Assembly: GCF_021646545.1 (NCBI RefSeq) | Contig: NZ_JAKIRP010000004.1 | Location: 310,001-374,000 of the forward strand | Direction: 5' to 3' | DNA from: Chitinophaga filiformis | Lineage (GTDB): Bacteria; Bacteroidota; Bacteroidia; Chitinophagales; Chitinophagaceae | DNA length: 64,000 nucleotides | Part shown: piece by piece, positions 36,652-44,698 of the stretch | How positions within the stretch are numbered: position 1 is the first letter of the stretch | Layout: every line of letters starts with the position of its first letter | The notes under the pieces: model-generated | What the model was told of the DNA's origin: nothing | The model's database searches: none | What the model saw: only the letters and a program-made list of their open reading frames with translations | Made by a program: the position numbers and the translations under genes

Positions 36652-37347
36652 TCAACCCATTTTTATGGTTTTCCGCTCTATACGTTTTTCATAGTTACTT
36701 CCCTGGAAGACACGGTGTACATAAATACCTGGTACGTGGATCTGGTCAGGATCCAGTTCCCCCGGCGGTACCAGGTGCTCCACCTCGGCAATGGTGACAT
36801 TGCCCGCTTTAGCCATGGATGTACTGAAATTGCGTGTGGTTTTCCGGAATACGAGGTTGCCCATCGTATCCCCTTTCCAGGCCTTAACGATAGAAAAATC
36901 TGCATGCAGGGCCAGCTCCATAAGATATTGCTTGCCATTGAACTCGCGCGACTCTTTCCCGGCAGCGATCTCGGTACCATAACCAGCGGGGGTAAAGAAA
37001 GCGGGAATGCCCATACCAGCCATCTGGATACGGGTAGCAAGGGTGCCCTGGGGGATCAGTTCCACCTCCAGTTCACCGGAGAGTAGCTGGCGTTCAAATT
37101 CAGCATTTTCTCCCACATAAGAAGAAAGCATCTTTCTGATCTGCCGGGTTTTCAGCAGCAGTCCAAGGCCAAAATCATCCACACCGGCATTGTTGGAAAT
37201 ACAGGTTAACTGTTGAATGCCCTTACGTACTAAGGCGGCAATACTGTTTTCGGGGATGCCGCACAAACCGAATCCGCCCAGCATTAAGGTTGCGCCGTCA
37301 CGGATGTCATGCAATGCCTCATCAGCATTAGCTACAACTTTGTTCAT
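36652..37347 (-). CDS. scoA: 3-Oxoacid CoA-transferase, alpha subunit
   Basis: A 231-residue protein with the glycine-rich CoA-binding motif [34 protein letters not shown] and [28 protein letters not shown]. It forms the heterodimer with ScoB, encoded next. It starts 30 bp after the DUF4296 gene, so it can be read from the bamD-porD transcript as well as a promoter of its own. Confidence 0.93.
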   Translation of the reverse strand: MNKVVANADEALHDIRDGATLMLGGFGLCGIPENSIAALVRKGIQQLTCISNNAGVDDFGLGLLLKTRQIRKMLSSYVGENAEFERQLLSGELEVELIPQGTLATRIQMAGMGIPAFFTPAGYGTEIAAGKESREFNGKQYLMELALHADFSIVKAWKGDTMGNLVFRKTTRNFSTSMAKAGNVTIAEVEHLVPPGELDPDQIHVPGIYVHRVFQGSNYEKRIERKTIKMG

Positions 37348-37377
37348 GTTTTGGTGATGTTTTTAAATAGGGAGGCG

Positions 37378-37914
37378 TCAGCTCCTAGGTTTGGCCAGTT
37401 TTAGCGGGGGCTTTGGTGGCAGATGGTCGAAATTGATGCCTCTCTTATTTTTCTTAACAAATGGAATTAATGTATCCTGTTCGCCTGAAATTAGGCTATT
37501 ATTATTAACCGGCAAAAGAGAACGGCGGTTTGTAACATACTCCTTCCGTTTCAGGTTCAGATCCAGCATGTTTTTTTCGTTGGTGATAGATGCAAACATC
37601 ATATCATACACTTCCTTGAACTTGTTGGGGTGCGACTCATAATAGGCGTAGCTGCGCTTAAACTCTGCTGGGGTCAGTTTGTGCAGATCCAGGATCTGGC
37701 GGTAATAAACTTTCGCCCGTTGCTTGCGCACCGAGTCACTGATGATCACGTTCGCCTGTTCATCATCCGCCATGCCGCTGTATGAATCCGCCAGATTCAT
37801 ATCCAGTAGCACATCGCGCATTTTTTCTTTTGGCAGAACGTCTTTCGGTACTTTATCCGCCCCCCCGCACGCCGTTATCAACAGCACCAGGCAAACTGCT
37901 ATAATTCTATACAT
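37378..37914 (-). CDS. DUF4296 lipoprotein
   Basis: A protein of 178 residues from ATG 37914 (MYRIIAVCLVLLITACGG), which gives a clean lipobox LITACG; a longer frame starts nine codons earlier. The body is KVPKDVLPKEKMRDVLLDMNLADSY followed by RAKVYYRQILDLHKLTPAEFKRSYAYYESHP, the DUF4296 pattern of Bacteroidota lipoproteins. The function is unknown. It sits directly after porD in a run of outer-membrane biogenesis genes, so an envelope role is likely. Confidence 0.85.
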   Translation of the reverse strand: MYRIIAVCLVLLITACGGADKVPKDVLPKEKMRDVLLDMNLADSYSGMADDEQANVIISDSVRKQRAKVYYRQILDLHKLTPAEFKRSYAYYESHPNKFKEVYDMMFASITNEKNMLDLNLKRKEYVTNRRSLLPVNNNSLISGEQDTLIPFVKKNKRGINFDHLPPKPPLKLAKPRS

Positions 37915-37943
37915 AAATGATTTTCCTTCTTCAGAATGCAAAG

Positions 37944-38918
37944 CTATTTCATCTGCTGATATTTCGCAGCATTGGTGACGTCCATTATGGCAAGTAATTG
38001 CGCCGCCCGTGACTTTTCCTGCGGAGGTGATTTCGCAAAGATCCTCTGCAGTTCATCAGCTTTGGCGGTAAAGAACGTCGACATCAGCATAGAATTGGGT
38101 ATATCCTGATAGATGGCATACAACATGTTCAGACAGTTCATCACCGCATTACGTCCCTTATTCATGTCCTCATACATCATATCCAGTCCCTGCCGGTGAT
38201 ATTGGTACATCACATCATGAAAACGGGCGAATTTCACATTCAGCAGATTGTCCTGCAGCCAGTAGCGGTTACGGTTACCTTCAAAAGGTTTCCATCCGGC
38301 GATGTCTTTGCCGTCAGGTGCATTACTCACTATGTTCAGCGCCCTCTTATAAAAATCATCTCCTCCCCTGGCAGCGAAAGAATCTGCATCCAGTCCGAGA
38401 ATAATGTAGGTATAATAAGCCAGGATAGCTGTAAGATTGGATGCCAGCGGATCATTTCCCACTACACGGTTATCGCTGAATTCCAGGGGCTGAAATTCCA
38501 CATAACGGAACACTACATTCTGGTCCTGCGTGTTCAGGAGGCTGGTCAGGTATCCCGCATTGTATACCGGACGCGTAGCCTGTACGGTCAGGGTAGCCTT
38601 AAAGGTATTATTGCCCAGGTCTTCAGTAATGTTGAGTATGAAATTGCACTCTATTCGTTCTGCAGGCGTATACGCTTCGTCTGTCCATCTGCGGCCATTC
38701 AGAAACTCCCGGATGGAATTCTGCAGGGTAACAAATACCTTCCTGCTGGTGTTATTATTTACCAGCCTGCCGGTAGTGACGGTCACATTTGAACGGAGCT
38801 CCTGTGCCTGTGCAGGTATCAGGGCCATTAGGGTTCCTGCTATTGACATGATGAGTGCAAAACACCAGGTCCTGTGTTTTGCATAACATAAGTGAGCGTT
38901 ATTAGCCATTGTGATCAT
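37944..38918 (-). CDS. porD: PorD (DUF4835), type IX secretion accessory protein
   Basis: A 324-residue exported protein: a hydrophobic segment ending in MSIAGTLMALIPAQAQE gives a signal peptide cut before ELRSNVTV. It has the DUF4835 layout (VFVTLQNSIREFLNGRRWTDEAYTPAERIECNFILNITED, FQPLEFSDNRVVGNDPLASNLTAILAYYTYIILGLDADSF, and GWKPFEGNRNRYWLQDNLL). PorD is linked to type IX secretion in gliding and pathogenic species. As in other members of the phylum it follows coaBC (21 bp gap). The start could be residue 1, 4 or 24 of the open frame. Confidence 0.85.
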   Translation of the reverse strand: MITMANNAHLCYAKHRTWCFALIMSIAGTLMALIPAQAQELRSNVTVTTGRLVNNNTSRKVFVTLQNSIREFLNGRRWTDEAYTPAERIECNFILNITEDLGNNTFKATLTVQATRPVYNAGYLTSLLNTQDQNVVFRYVEFQPLEFSDNRVVGNDPLASNLTAILAYYTYIILGLDADSFAARGGDDFYKRALNIVSNAPDGKDIAGWKPFEGNRNRYWLQDNLLNVKFARFHDVMYQYHRQGLDMMYEDMNKGRNAVMNCLNMLYAIYQDIPNSMLMSTFFTAKADELQRIFAKSPPQEKSRAAQLLAIMDVTNAAKYQQMK

Positions 38919-38939
38919 TCTGTTATATAGAGCATATGT

Positions 38940-40286
38940 TTAGACTACCAGGGGAGCGCTATTAAGGTGAACAATGTCCACAATAGCTGCTACTATATCC
39001 TGTGCCACCTCCACTTTCGATTTCAGCGGCAGATCCCTTGCATCGCCTTTCTTGTCAAATAAAGTTACCTTGTTGGTATCGTGATTAAAGCCGGCCCCCT
39101 TATCATTCAGGGAATTCATTACCACAAGGTCCAGGTGTTTTTCACGGAGTTTCTTCAGTGCATATTCCTTTTCGTTGTTCGTCTCCAGTGAGAACCCAAC
39201 CAGCACCTGCTTATCAGTGCGGGTAGCGCCCAGGGTACGCAGGATATCTTTTGTTTTTTCCAGTTCCAGCGTCAGAGCGTCTCCTTCTCCTTTCTTCATC
39301 TTAATGTCTGCCACGTGTTTTGGACGGTAATCTGCCACAGCTGCCGCCATTACTATAACGTCTGCCTGGGCGAAATGTGCAGCGCTGCCGTTGAACATGT
39401 CTTCCGCAGTCACCACCCGGATAGTGTTAACGGCAGGATGAACGGCAGAGAGGCCTGTCGGTCCCAGTACCAGGGTCACTTCAGCTCCGGCGGCTGCCAG
39501 CGCATCTGCGATGGCAATTCCCATCTTTCCACTGGAATGGTTACTGATATAACGTACAGGGTCCAACGGTTCTTGCGTAGGACCAGCAGTTACCAATGCT
39601 TTTTTTCCCCTTAGCGGCAGGCCGGCTGAGACAAATTGTTGCTGCTCAATGTGCTGTGCAGCACCGGCGCCTGACTGCCCTGTAAACACAGATTGACCGG
39701 TCGAGCCGGCGGCATCAGGATTTGCTTCCGGCTTATTGGAATATTGTCTGTTGCTGAAATGCCCTTCCAGGTATTTCACAATATTTTCCGGCTCCGCCAT
39801 ACGGCCTTCCCCGAAAAGGCCGCTGGCCAGTTCTCCTTTTTCTACCGGTATTTGTTGGTGCCCGTAAGAGAGCAGTTTGCTGATATTGTTCCTGGTAGCA
39901 GGATGATGCCACATGTCCTCATCCATGGCTGGTGCAAATAATACCGGGCAGGTGGCAGACAGATAGGTAGCCATCAGCAGGTTATCGCAGGCGCCATTGG
40001 CCATTTTGGACAATGTATTGGCGGAAGCCGGGGCTATCAGCATCACGTCCGCCCAGCGGCCCAGCATCACGTGGTTGTTCCAGCTCTGGTTATCGCTGAT
40101 GGTCACCGGCACTTCATGTTTGGATAAGGTAGCCAGGGTCAGTGGAGTAATAAAATCGCAGGCAGATGGCGTCATGACCACTTTCACGTCTGCACCTTCT
40201 TTTACCAGCAACCTTACAAGCGTAGCTGCCTTATAGGCAGCGATGCTGCCGGATACACCCAGTAATATTTTCTTTCCTTGAAGCAT
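38940..40286 (-). CDS. coaBC: Bifunctional phosphopantothenoylcysteine decarboxylase / phosphopantothenate-cysteine ligase
   Basis: A 448-residue protein. The CoaC half (residues 1-177) has GVSGSIAAYKAATLVRLL, His72 in NHVMLGRWADVMLIAPASANT, and PAMDEDMW, where the classical PAMN motif has Asp in place of Asn. The CoaB half (226 to the end) has TAGPTQEPLDPVRYISNHSSGKMGIAIADALAAAGAEVTLV and VMAAAVADYRP. The two are joined by an unusually long Gly/Gln/Ser-rich linker (~178-225). It makes 4'-phosphopantetheine for CoA. It follows rpoZ after a strong hairpin. Confidence 0.93.
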   Translation of the reverse strand: MLQGKKILLGVSGSIAAYKAATLVRLLVKEGADVKVVMTPSACDFITPLTLATLSKHEVPVTISDNQSWNNHVMLGRWADVMLIAPASANTLSKMANGACDNLLMATYLSATCPVLFAPAMDEDMWHHPATRNNISKLLSYGHQQIPVEKGELASGLFGEGRMAEPENIVKYLEGHFSNRQYSNKPEANPDAAGSTGQSVFTGQSGAGAAQHIEQQQFVSAGLPLRGKKALVTAGPTQEPLDPVRYISNHSSGKMGIAIADALAAAGAEVTLVLGPTGLSAVHPAVNTIRVVTAEDMFNGSAAHFAQADVIVMAAAVADYRPKHVADIKMKKGEGDALTLELEKTKDILRTLGATRTDKQVLVGFSLETNNEKEYALKKLREKHLDLVVMNSLNDKGAGFNHDTNKVTLFDKKGDARDLPLKSKVEVAQDIVAAIVDIVHLNSAPLVV

Positions 40287-40304
40287 GACCTATTGGCTAT
40301 TAAA

Positions 40305-40336
40305 CAAAAAGGCGGCAGAAATATGTTTCTGCCGCC
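40305..40336 (-). terminator. Intrinsic terminator between rpoZ and coaBC
   Basis: GGCGGCAGAAA pairs with TTTCTGCCGCC around four bases, with a run of T on the minus strand. It should reduce read-through from bamD-rpoZ into coaBC. Confidence 0.8.
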
Positions 40337-40366
40337 ATGAAGTTAGATATTTTTCAGTCAAACTAC

Positions 40367-40708
40367 TTAACTATACAAGTCGTCGTCGTTCCTGCGGAAG
40401 TAGATCTTGTCTTCCAGGAATTCCTGTGTAGCCTGGATAGCCGGATTAGCCATCCTCTCATAGAAACGGGAGATCTCGATCTGCTCCTTGTTCTCATGCA
40501 CTTCCTCCAGGTTGTCTGTGTGGCTGGCAAATTCTTCCAGCTTGGAGTGCAGTTCTTCCTTCACAGATATGTTGATCTGGTTGGCGCGTTTCGCGATCAC
40601 TGCAATAGATTCATACAGGTTACCAGTTTTGCCCTTGATCTCGGTAGTATTTTTAGTTTCTACCATCGGATTAATGCTACTGGTGAGACCTCTTTTTATT
40701 TTGCTCAT
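40367..40708 (-). CDS. rpoZ: RNA polymerase omega-type subunit (Rpb6/RpoZ)
   Basis: A 113-residue protein with the omega/Rpb6 core GNLYESIAVIAKRANQINISVKEELHSKLEEF. Bacteroidota omega proteins look like this and sit between bamD and coaBC. Omega helps assemble and stabilise the beta' subunit. The gene starts 23 bp after bamD ends. Confidence 0.85.
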   Translation of the reverse strand: MSKIKRGLTSSINPMVETKNTTEIKGKTGNLYESIAVIAKRANQINISVKEELHSKLEEFASHTDNLEEVHENKEQIEISRFYERMANPAIQATQEFLEDKIYFRRNDDDLYS

Positions 40709-40731
40709 TCTCCAGGGAATTATTGTGTTTA

Positions 40732-41682
40732 TTAATTGTTTTTAGTTTCGGTAACGGCTTTTTCAGATTTCTTTGAGTTATCTGAATTTTCCGTTTTGTT
40801 ATTCTTTTCAGCCTTATCAGCTGCTTTTTCAGCTCTTTTAGCTTCTTTTTTCAGGCGCTCGGGCTTGGTATTGGTATAACTATCGAGCGTTTTGATATTG
40901 CCTTGTGCTAAGGTATAATATTTCTCGGCATCTCCCTTCAACTTGCTGTTAGGATAATGATCAGCAAAATCCAGGTATTCTGACAGCACCTCGTCGTAAC
41001 GTTCCTTTTGCTTTTCCCAGATGCTATTTTTGGCATATTGATAATAAGCCTTGATAGCCATATACTTATACTCATCGCTCTTATCTGAATCCGGATAGTT
41101 ACGCATCAGGCTCTTGAAAGAGATGGCAGCGGCCTTATAATATCCTAAGTTATAGTATAACTCTGAGTTATTGTATTCTTTCTTTTCCAGCTTCCTGCGG
41201 CACAGTTCGATTACGAGGTTGGCCTCAGGTACTTTATCGGAAGTGGGATAGTTATTAATGAAGGTCTGCATGGCAGCAATAGCCTTTTGGGTATTGGTCT
41301 GGTCCAGCTGCACTTTGGGCGACTGCTTATAATAACAGTAAGCCTGCATATAGTCCATTTCAGTCGCTCTCGGGCTGTTCGGGAAGTTATCCAGGTAGTT
41401 CTTGAAATAGAATCCGGCCTGTACATAGTCCTTCATCTTATAAGAGCAGTAGCAGTAATTATAATAAATAGGTTCATACTTATCAGTTCCTTTATATACC
41501 TGGAACAAAGACTCGTATAAAGCCTGGGCTGAAGTATACTTCTTTTTAGCATACAGCTTGTCAGCGTACGCCAGCTTGGCTTCGTAGTCCTTGCTTTTTT
41601 CAATTCTGCGCAGCTCCGAATTACATGATACCGAAGCTGTTACTGCCGCTAAAAGACTGATGTATAAAACTATTTTCCGCAT
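40732..41682 (-). CDS. bamD: Outer-membrane assembly lipoprotein BamD
   Basis: A protein of 316 residues from ATG 41682 (MRKIVLYISLLAAVTASVSCNSE), a lipoprotein signal; a longer frame exists but the TAACTTTG box at 41691-41698 fits this start. TPR repeats follow (AKLAYADKLYAKKKYTSAQALYESLFQ, AGFYFKNYLDNFPNSPRATEMDYMQAYCYYKQ, AAISFKSLMRNYPDSDKSDEYKYMA), as in BamD. The C-terminus is a ~40-residue Lys/Glu/Asn tail, not usual in proteobacterial BamD. BamD and BamA insert outer-membrane beta-barrels, which here include SprA, the TonB receptor and OmpA. Confidence 0.9.
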   Translation of the reverse strand: MRKIVLYISLLAAVTASVSCNSELRRIEKSKDYEAKLAYADKLYAKKKYTSAQALYESLFQVYKGTDKYEPIYYNYCYCSYKMKDYVQAGFYFKNYLDNFPNSPRATEMDYMQAYCYYKQSPKVQLDQTNTQKAIAAMQTFINNYPTSDKVPEANLVIELCRRKLEKKEYNNSELYYNLGYYKAAAISFKSLMRNYPDSDKSDEYKYMAIKAYYQYAKNSIWEKQKERYDEVLSEYLDFADHYPNSKLKGDAEKYYTLAQGNIKTLDSYTNTKPERLKKEAKRAEKAADKAEKNNKTENSDNSKKSEKAVTETKNN

Positions 41683-41690
41683 AAAGAGGG

Positions 41691-41718
41691 CAAAGTTAAG
41701 AATTAAATGTAAATGTAA
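41691..41718 (-). promoter_or_regulatory. Candidate bamD promoter, near leaderless
   Basis: On the minus strand TAACTTTG (-7) ends 8 bp before the bamD ATG; TTA 17 bp upstream is a weak -33. The transcript would start within a few bases of the start codon. Confidence 0.5.
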
Positions 41719-41831
41719 GATAGGGCGGGAATCGAAGCTGTTAAAATTTTGCAAAAGCCGGGACCGCAAGGAAGACTACGCTTTACCCCACCCCTGTTTA
41801 TCAGACCTGGTCTCTTGACGAAAATATCCCA

Positions 41832-41902
41832 CCACTTTTTACCACCCGCATCATATTCCCCACTTTTTACCACGGAAATCAATTTTCTCCACTTTTTACC
41901 AC
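41832..41902. repeat. Three copies of CCACTTTTTACCAC at 28-29 bp spacing
   Basis: Exact 14-bp copies start at 41832, 41860 and 41889. Read on the minus strand each is GTGGTAAAAAGTGG, that is two GTGG motifs 10 bp apart, the layout of MraZ-box half-sites. Confidence 0.85.
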
Positions 41903-42307
41903 AGAAAACCAAAAACCTGGCTTTCGGAAGCAATCCGTTGTGTTCAAATCAACCTATGTGCGTGTGGTATATGCCTTTAAGGTGGACCTGAACATGGATT
42001 ATACACGACGCATACAGGACGTATACAGGACGTATGGGGCGGTTGGAACGTCCTTATACCAATAGTTGATCGGGGGCCAGTTGATGGCACGGAAACGGGC
42101 ATTGATACCGCCGGCCAGCATACCTATCGCCTCTCTCAGCTCTTTGCAGGCGAATACCAGACGCATCGGGGGGCCTTGAACTACCTTATAAGAGGTGCGT
42201 ACCCAATATTAAAGGCATGTCAGAGGCATGGTAAGGCGTATTAAGTACTTAGGGAAGCGGACCTCCAACCCACTGATAATCAGATACAAAATATCATAGG
42301 AGGAAGA

Positions 42308-42475
42308 GCGTAAGTAGCACCAGTTTCAGATGGGAATGGCGGGCCTTCGGCTCTCTGGCATACGACTGACGCAGTTCAATCGGATTCCGACGCTAATCCG
42401 ATTGACAAAGCCCAACAGCCTTGCGCTGCCAGAGAGGCGCCGACCGCCATCCCATACTGAAACTGAGCTACTTAG
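42308..42475. repeat. Large imperfect inverted repeat, about 168 nt
   Basis: The left arm (taagtagcaccagtttcag... tctctggca, to 42360) pairs with the right arm (tgccagaga... ctgaaactgagctacttag, from 42427). At the centre CAATCGGATT (42377-42386) pairs with AATCCGATTG (42395-42404). A long cruciform or RNA hairpin is possible. Confidence 0.7.
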
Positions 42476-42602
42476 CGTGATCTACATAACAATAGGGAAG
42501 TGTCAAATACGGGAAGTAAGTTACTTAGCGCGATACGCGTATCAATAACCGGGGAAGCCGGAAACACCATTCCAGTCTGAAAATGAGCCACTTAGCGTGA
42601 TA
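42462..42602. repeat. Three CTTAGCG(T/C)GAT repeats
   Basis: Copies of acttagcgtgat occur near 42470, 42523 and 42590, spaced by about 53 and 67 bp. The first overlaps the right arm of the large inverted repeat. Confidence 0.6.
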
Positions 42603-42784
42603 CAGCATATCGACAACAAGTTAACCCCACCCGGTTATAAACAAGAAATACACACTTATAAACACGTTACTAACACACTATTCACATCAATCCACATTCA
42701 TTACACAATAAAGCTCACACAACTCAATATTATAGGCAAAAAACTGCTGTGGAAAAAATTTATATTTCATTTTTTCGTTAGAGA

Positions 42785-42818
42785 GTGGGAAAAAGTGTTA
42801 TTTTGTGTTAGAAAAGTG
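42785..42818 (+). promoter_or_regulatory. Candidate MraZ-binding boxes upstream of mraZ
   Basis: GTG occurs at 42785, 42795, 42805 and 42816, a repeat of about 10 bp (GTGGGAAAAAGTGTT, GTGTTAGAAAAGTG). MraZ is known to bind direct repeats of this spacing in its own promoter and repress the dcw operon; the first GTG lies 60 bp before the mraZ ATG. Confidence 0.55.
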
Positions 42819-42844
42819 TTTTTCAAGGACTTTCGCCCCCAAGT

Positions 42845-43312
42845 ATGACAGGCTTTCTCGGTGAATATGAGGCTACGCTGGATGCAAAAGGGCGCTTTCT
42901 ACTCCCCGCTGGCTTTAAAAAGCAGCTGGCAGAGAGCGCAGGGGAGCAGTTTGTACTTAACCGCGGGTTTGAAAAATGCTTGTCTTTGTATCCCATGAAT
43001 GAATGGCAGCCAATTTTCGAGCGTATCAGTAAACTGAACGACTTCGATCCGAAAGTTAGGGAATTCCGGCGCTATTTTCTGAATGGAGCTACAATATGTG
43101 AACTGGATAGTGCAGGGAGGTTATTGGTACCAAAAAACCTGATGTCGTACGCCTCACTTGAAAAAGACATTGTGCTGGCGGCGGCAACCAATAAGATAGA
43201 GATCTGGGATAAAGGTAAATACCAGGAGTTCTTTGAAAATTTCTCACCAGGATCATTTAGTGACCTGGCCCAACAAGTAATGGGAGGCGGAGATAATAAT
43301 ATTTCGATTTAA
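42845..43312 (+). CDS. mraZ: Transcriptional regulator MraZ
   Basis: A 155-residue protein with two AbrB/MraZ domains: FLGEYEATLDAKGRFLLPAGFKKQL (residues ~3-28) and ATICELDSAGRLLVPKNLMSYASLEKDIVLAAATNKIEIWDKGKYQEF (~83-130). It binds direct repeats in its own promoter and represses the dcw cluster. The ATG at 42845 has no clear ribosome-binding site. It is followed by rsmH after 6 bp. Confidence 0.95.
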   Translation: MTGFLGEYEATLDAKGRFLLPAGFKKQLAESAGEQFVLNRGFEKCLSLYPMNEWQPIFERISKLNDFDPKVREFRRYFLNGATICELDSAGRLLVPKNLMSYASLEKDIVLAAATNKIEIWDKGKYQEFFENFSPGSFSDLAQQVMGGGDNNISI

Positions 43313-43318
43313 CCGAGT

Positions 43319-44227
43319 ATGGAAGAAGGTTCAGCATATCATCTGCCCGTGTTACTGCAGGAAGTGATCACAAACCTGCAGATACGCCCCGATGGTGTAT
43401 ATGTAGATGCCACTTTTGGAGGAGGGGGCCATTCCAGGGCAATCCTGGAACAACTAAATGAAAACGGCAGACTGATCGTGTTTGACCAGGATGAAGATGC
43501 TTATAACAACCGGATAGATGACCCGAGAGTCACCTTTGTTCAACAGAACTTCCGGCATATGCAGCGATTTCTGAAATTATACAAGTCAGTCCCGGTAGAT
43601 GGTATCCTGGCTGACCTGGGAGTTTCTTCCTGGCAGTTCGATACCGCAGAAAGAGGATTCAGCACCCGCTTTGACGGTGACCTGGACATGCGGATGGACA
43701 AGCGCACCACGCAAACCGCCGCAGCTATCCTCCAATCATCTACCGAAAAAGAATTGCAACTGATCTTTCAGGAATATGGTGAAGTAACAAACGCCCGCAC
43801 CCTCGCAAAGATCATTGTACAGGAACGCAAGGCCAGACCTATGCGTACCATCAGTGAATTCAAATCTGTAATTCAGCCGATAGTAAAAGGCAATCCGCAG
43901 AAATACCTGGCACAGGTGTTCCAGGCACTGCGAATTGCAGTCAATGATGAACTTGGCGCCCTGAAAGATATTTTGACCCAGTCAGCGGAAGTGCTGAAAC
44001 CAGGCGGGAAACTCGCCATCATCACATTCCACTCGCTGGAAGACAGACTGGTAAAAAACTTTATGAAAATGGGACAATTTGAAGTGCAGGAGGATACGTT
44101 CTCTTTTGAAACGCCTCCGAAACGCTTCAGATTAGTGACAAAAAAGCCAGTAACTGCCAGCCCCGAAGAGCTGAAGCGCAATACAAGGTCCCGAAGTGCA
44201 AAACTCCGGGTTGCCGAAAAATTATAA
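43319..44227 (+). CDS. rsmH: 16S rRNA (cytosine(1402)-N4)-methyltransferase
   Basis: A 302-residue protein with the MraW signature: YHLPVLLQEVITNL, the SAM-binding loop VDATFGGGGHSRAILEQL, DGILADLGVSSWQFDTAERGFS and LAIITFHSLEDRLVKNFM. It methylates C1402 in 16S rRNA and, by long tradition, sits second in the dcw cluster. Confidence 0.96.
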   Translation: MEEGSAYHLPVLLQEVITNLQIRPDGVYVDATFGGGGHSRAILEQLNENGRLIVFDQDEDAYNNRIDDPRVTFVQQNFRHMQRFLKLYKSVPVDGILADLGVSSWQFDTAERGFSTRFDGDLDMRMDKRTTQTAAAILQSSTEKELQLIFQEYGEVTNARTLAKIIVQERKARPMRTISEFKSVIQPIVKGNPQKYLAQVFQALRIAVNDELGALKDILTQSAEVLKPGGKLAIITFHSLEDRLVKNFMKMGQFEVQEDTFSFETPPKRFRLVTKKPVTASPEELKRNTRSRSAKLRVAEKL

Positions 44228-44305
44228 GACTGATTATGAATCCGCTATGCCAATGTACTTGTTTGACGACAGGTTACATTGGCTTAGTAGCATAAATAAT
44301 AAAAA

Positions 44306-44680
44306 GTGTTGCAGGACGAAGAAGCATACATATCAGCCGCAGACGAAACCCCGGAAGAACAACCGGAACAGCATGAACATAAAAAGGAATGGCGCCTTCG
44401 TATCAACTACAGAGCCATTACCCAAAACATGCCGTTCATCGGATTCCTGTCCGTGCTCGCACTGATATATATCGCCAACAGTCACCTGGCAGAAAAAAAG
44501 ATCCGGCGCATCAACAAGCTTGGCAGGGAAATAAAGGAACTCAAATGGGAGTACCTCAACGTTAAAAGCGAACTGATGTTCCGGAGCAAAATGAGCGAAG
44601 TAGGTAAAGCAGTAGAGCCCCTCGGACTAAAACCGCTTAACTCTCCGCCACAGAAAATTGAACTGGAGAAAAAGGAATAA
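44306..44680 (+). CDS. ftsL: FtsL-like division protein
   Basis: A 124-residue protein with an acidic cytoplasmic N-terminus, one membrane helix (about residues 42-59) and a periplasmic coiled coil (60-95), then a Pro-rich end. That layout and the place between rsmH and ftsI fit FtsL, which links FtsQ, FtsB and FtsI; sequence identity across the family is low. An in-frame stop at 44300-44302 fixes the start at GTG 44306 (or TTG 44309). Confidence 0.85.
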   Translation: MLQDEEAYISAADETPEEQPEQHEHKKEWRLRINYRAITQNMPFIGFLSVLALIYIANSHLAEKKIRRINKLGREIKELKWEYLNVKSELMFRSKMSEVGKAVEPLGLKPLNSPPQKIELEKKE

Positions 44681-44698
44681 CCTTTTATATAACAAACA

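Larger units (their letters stand above)
41683..42844. other. 1.16-kb non-coding region between bamD and mraZ
   Basis: A bamD promoter, a triple 14-bp repeat, a large imperfect inverted repeat, a set of CTTAGCG repeats and mraZ-type boxes lie here. Open frames at 42330-42548 and 42597-42848 have no coding character. Confidence 0.6.

Noticed and set aside
41936..41975. tRNA-like T-arm (gttcaaatcaacc)
   Set aside because: No acceptor stem, anticodon arm or D-arm can be built around it.
42330..42848. Two open frames upstream of mraZ
   Set aside because: They run through inverted repeats and promoter boxes and show no protein features.
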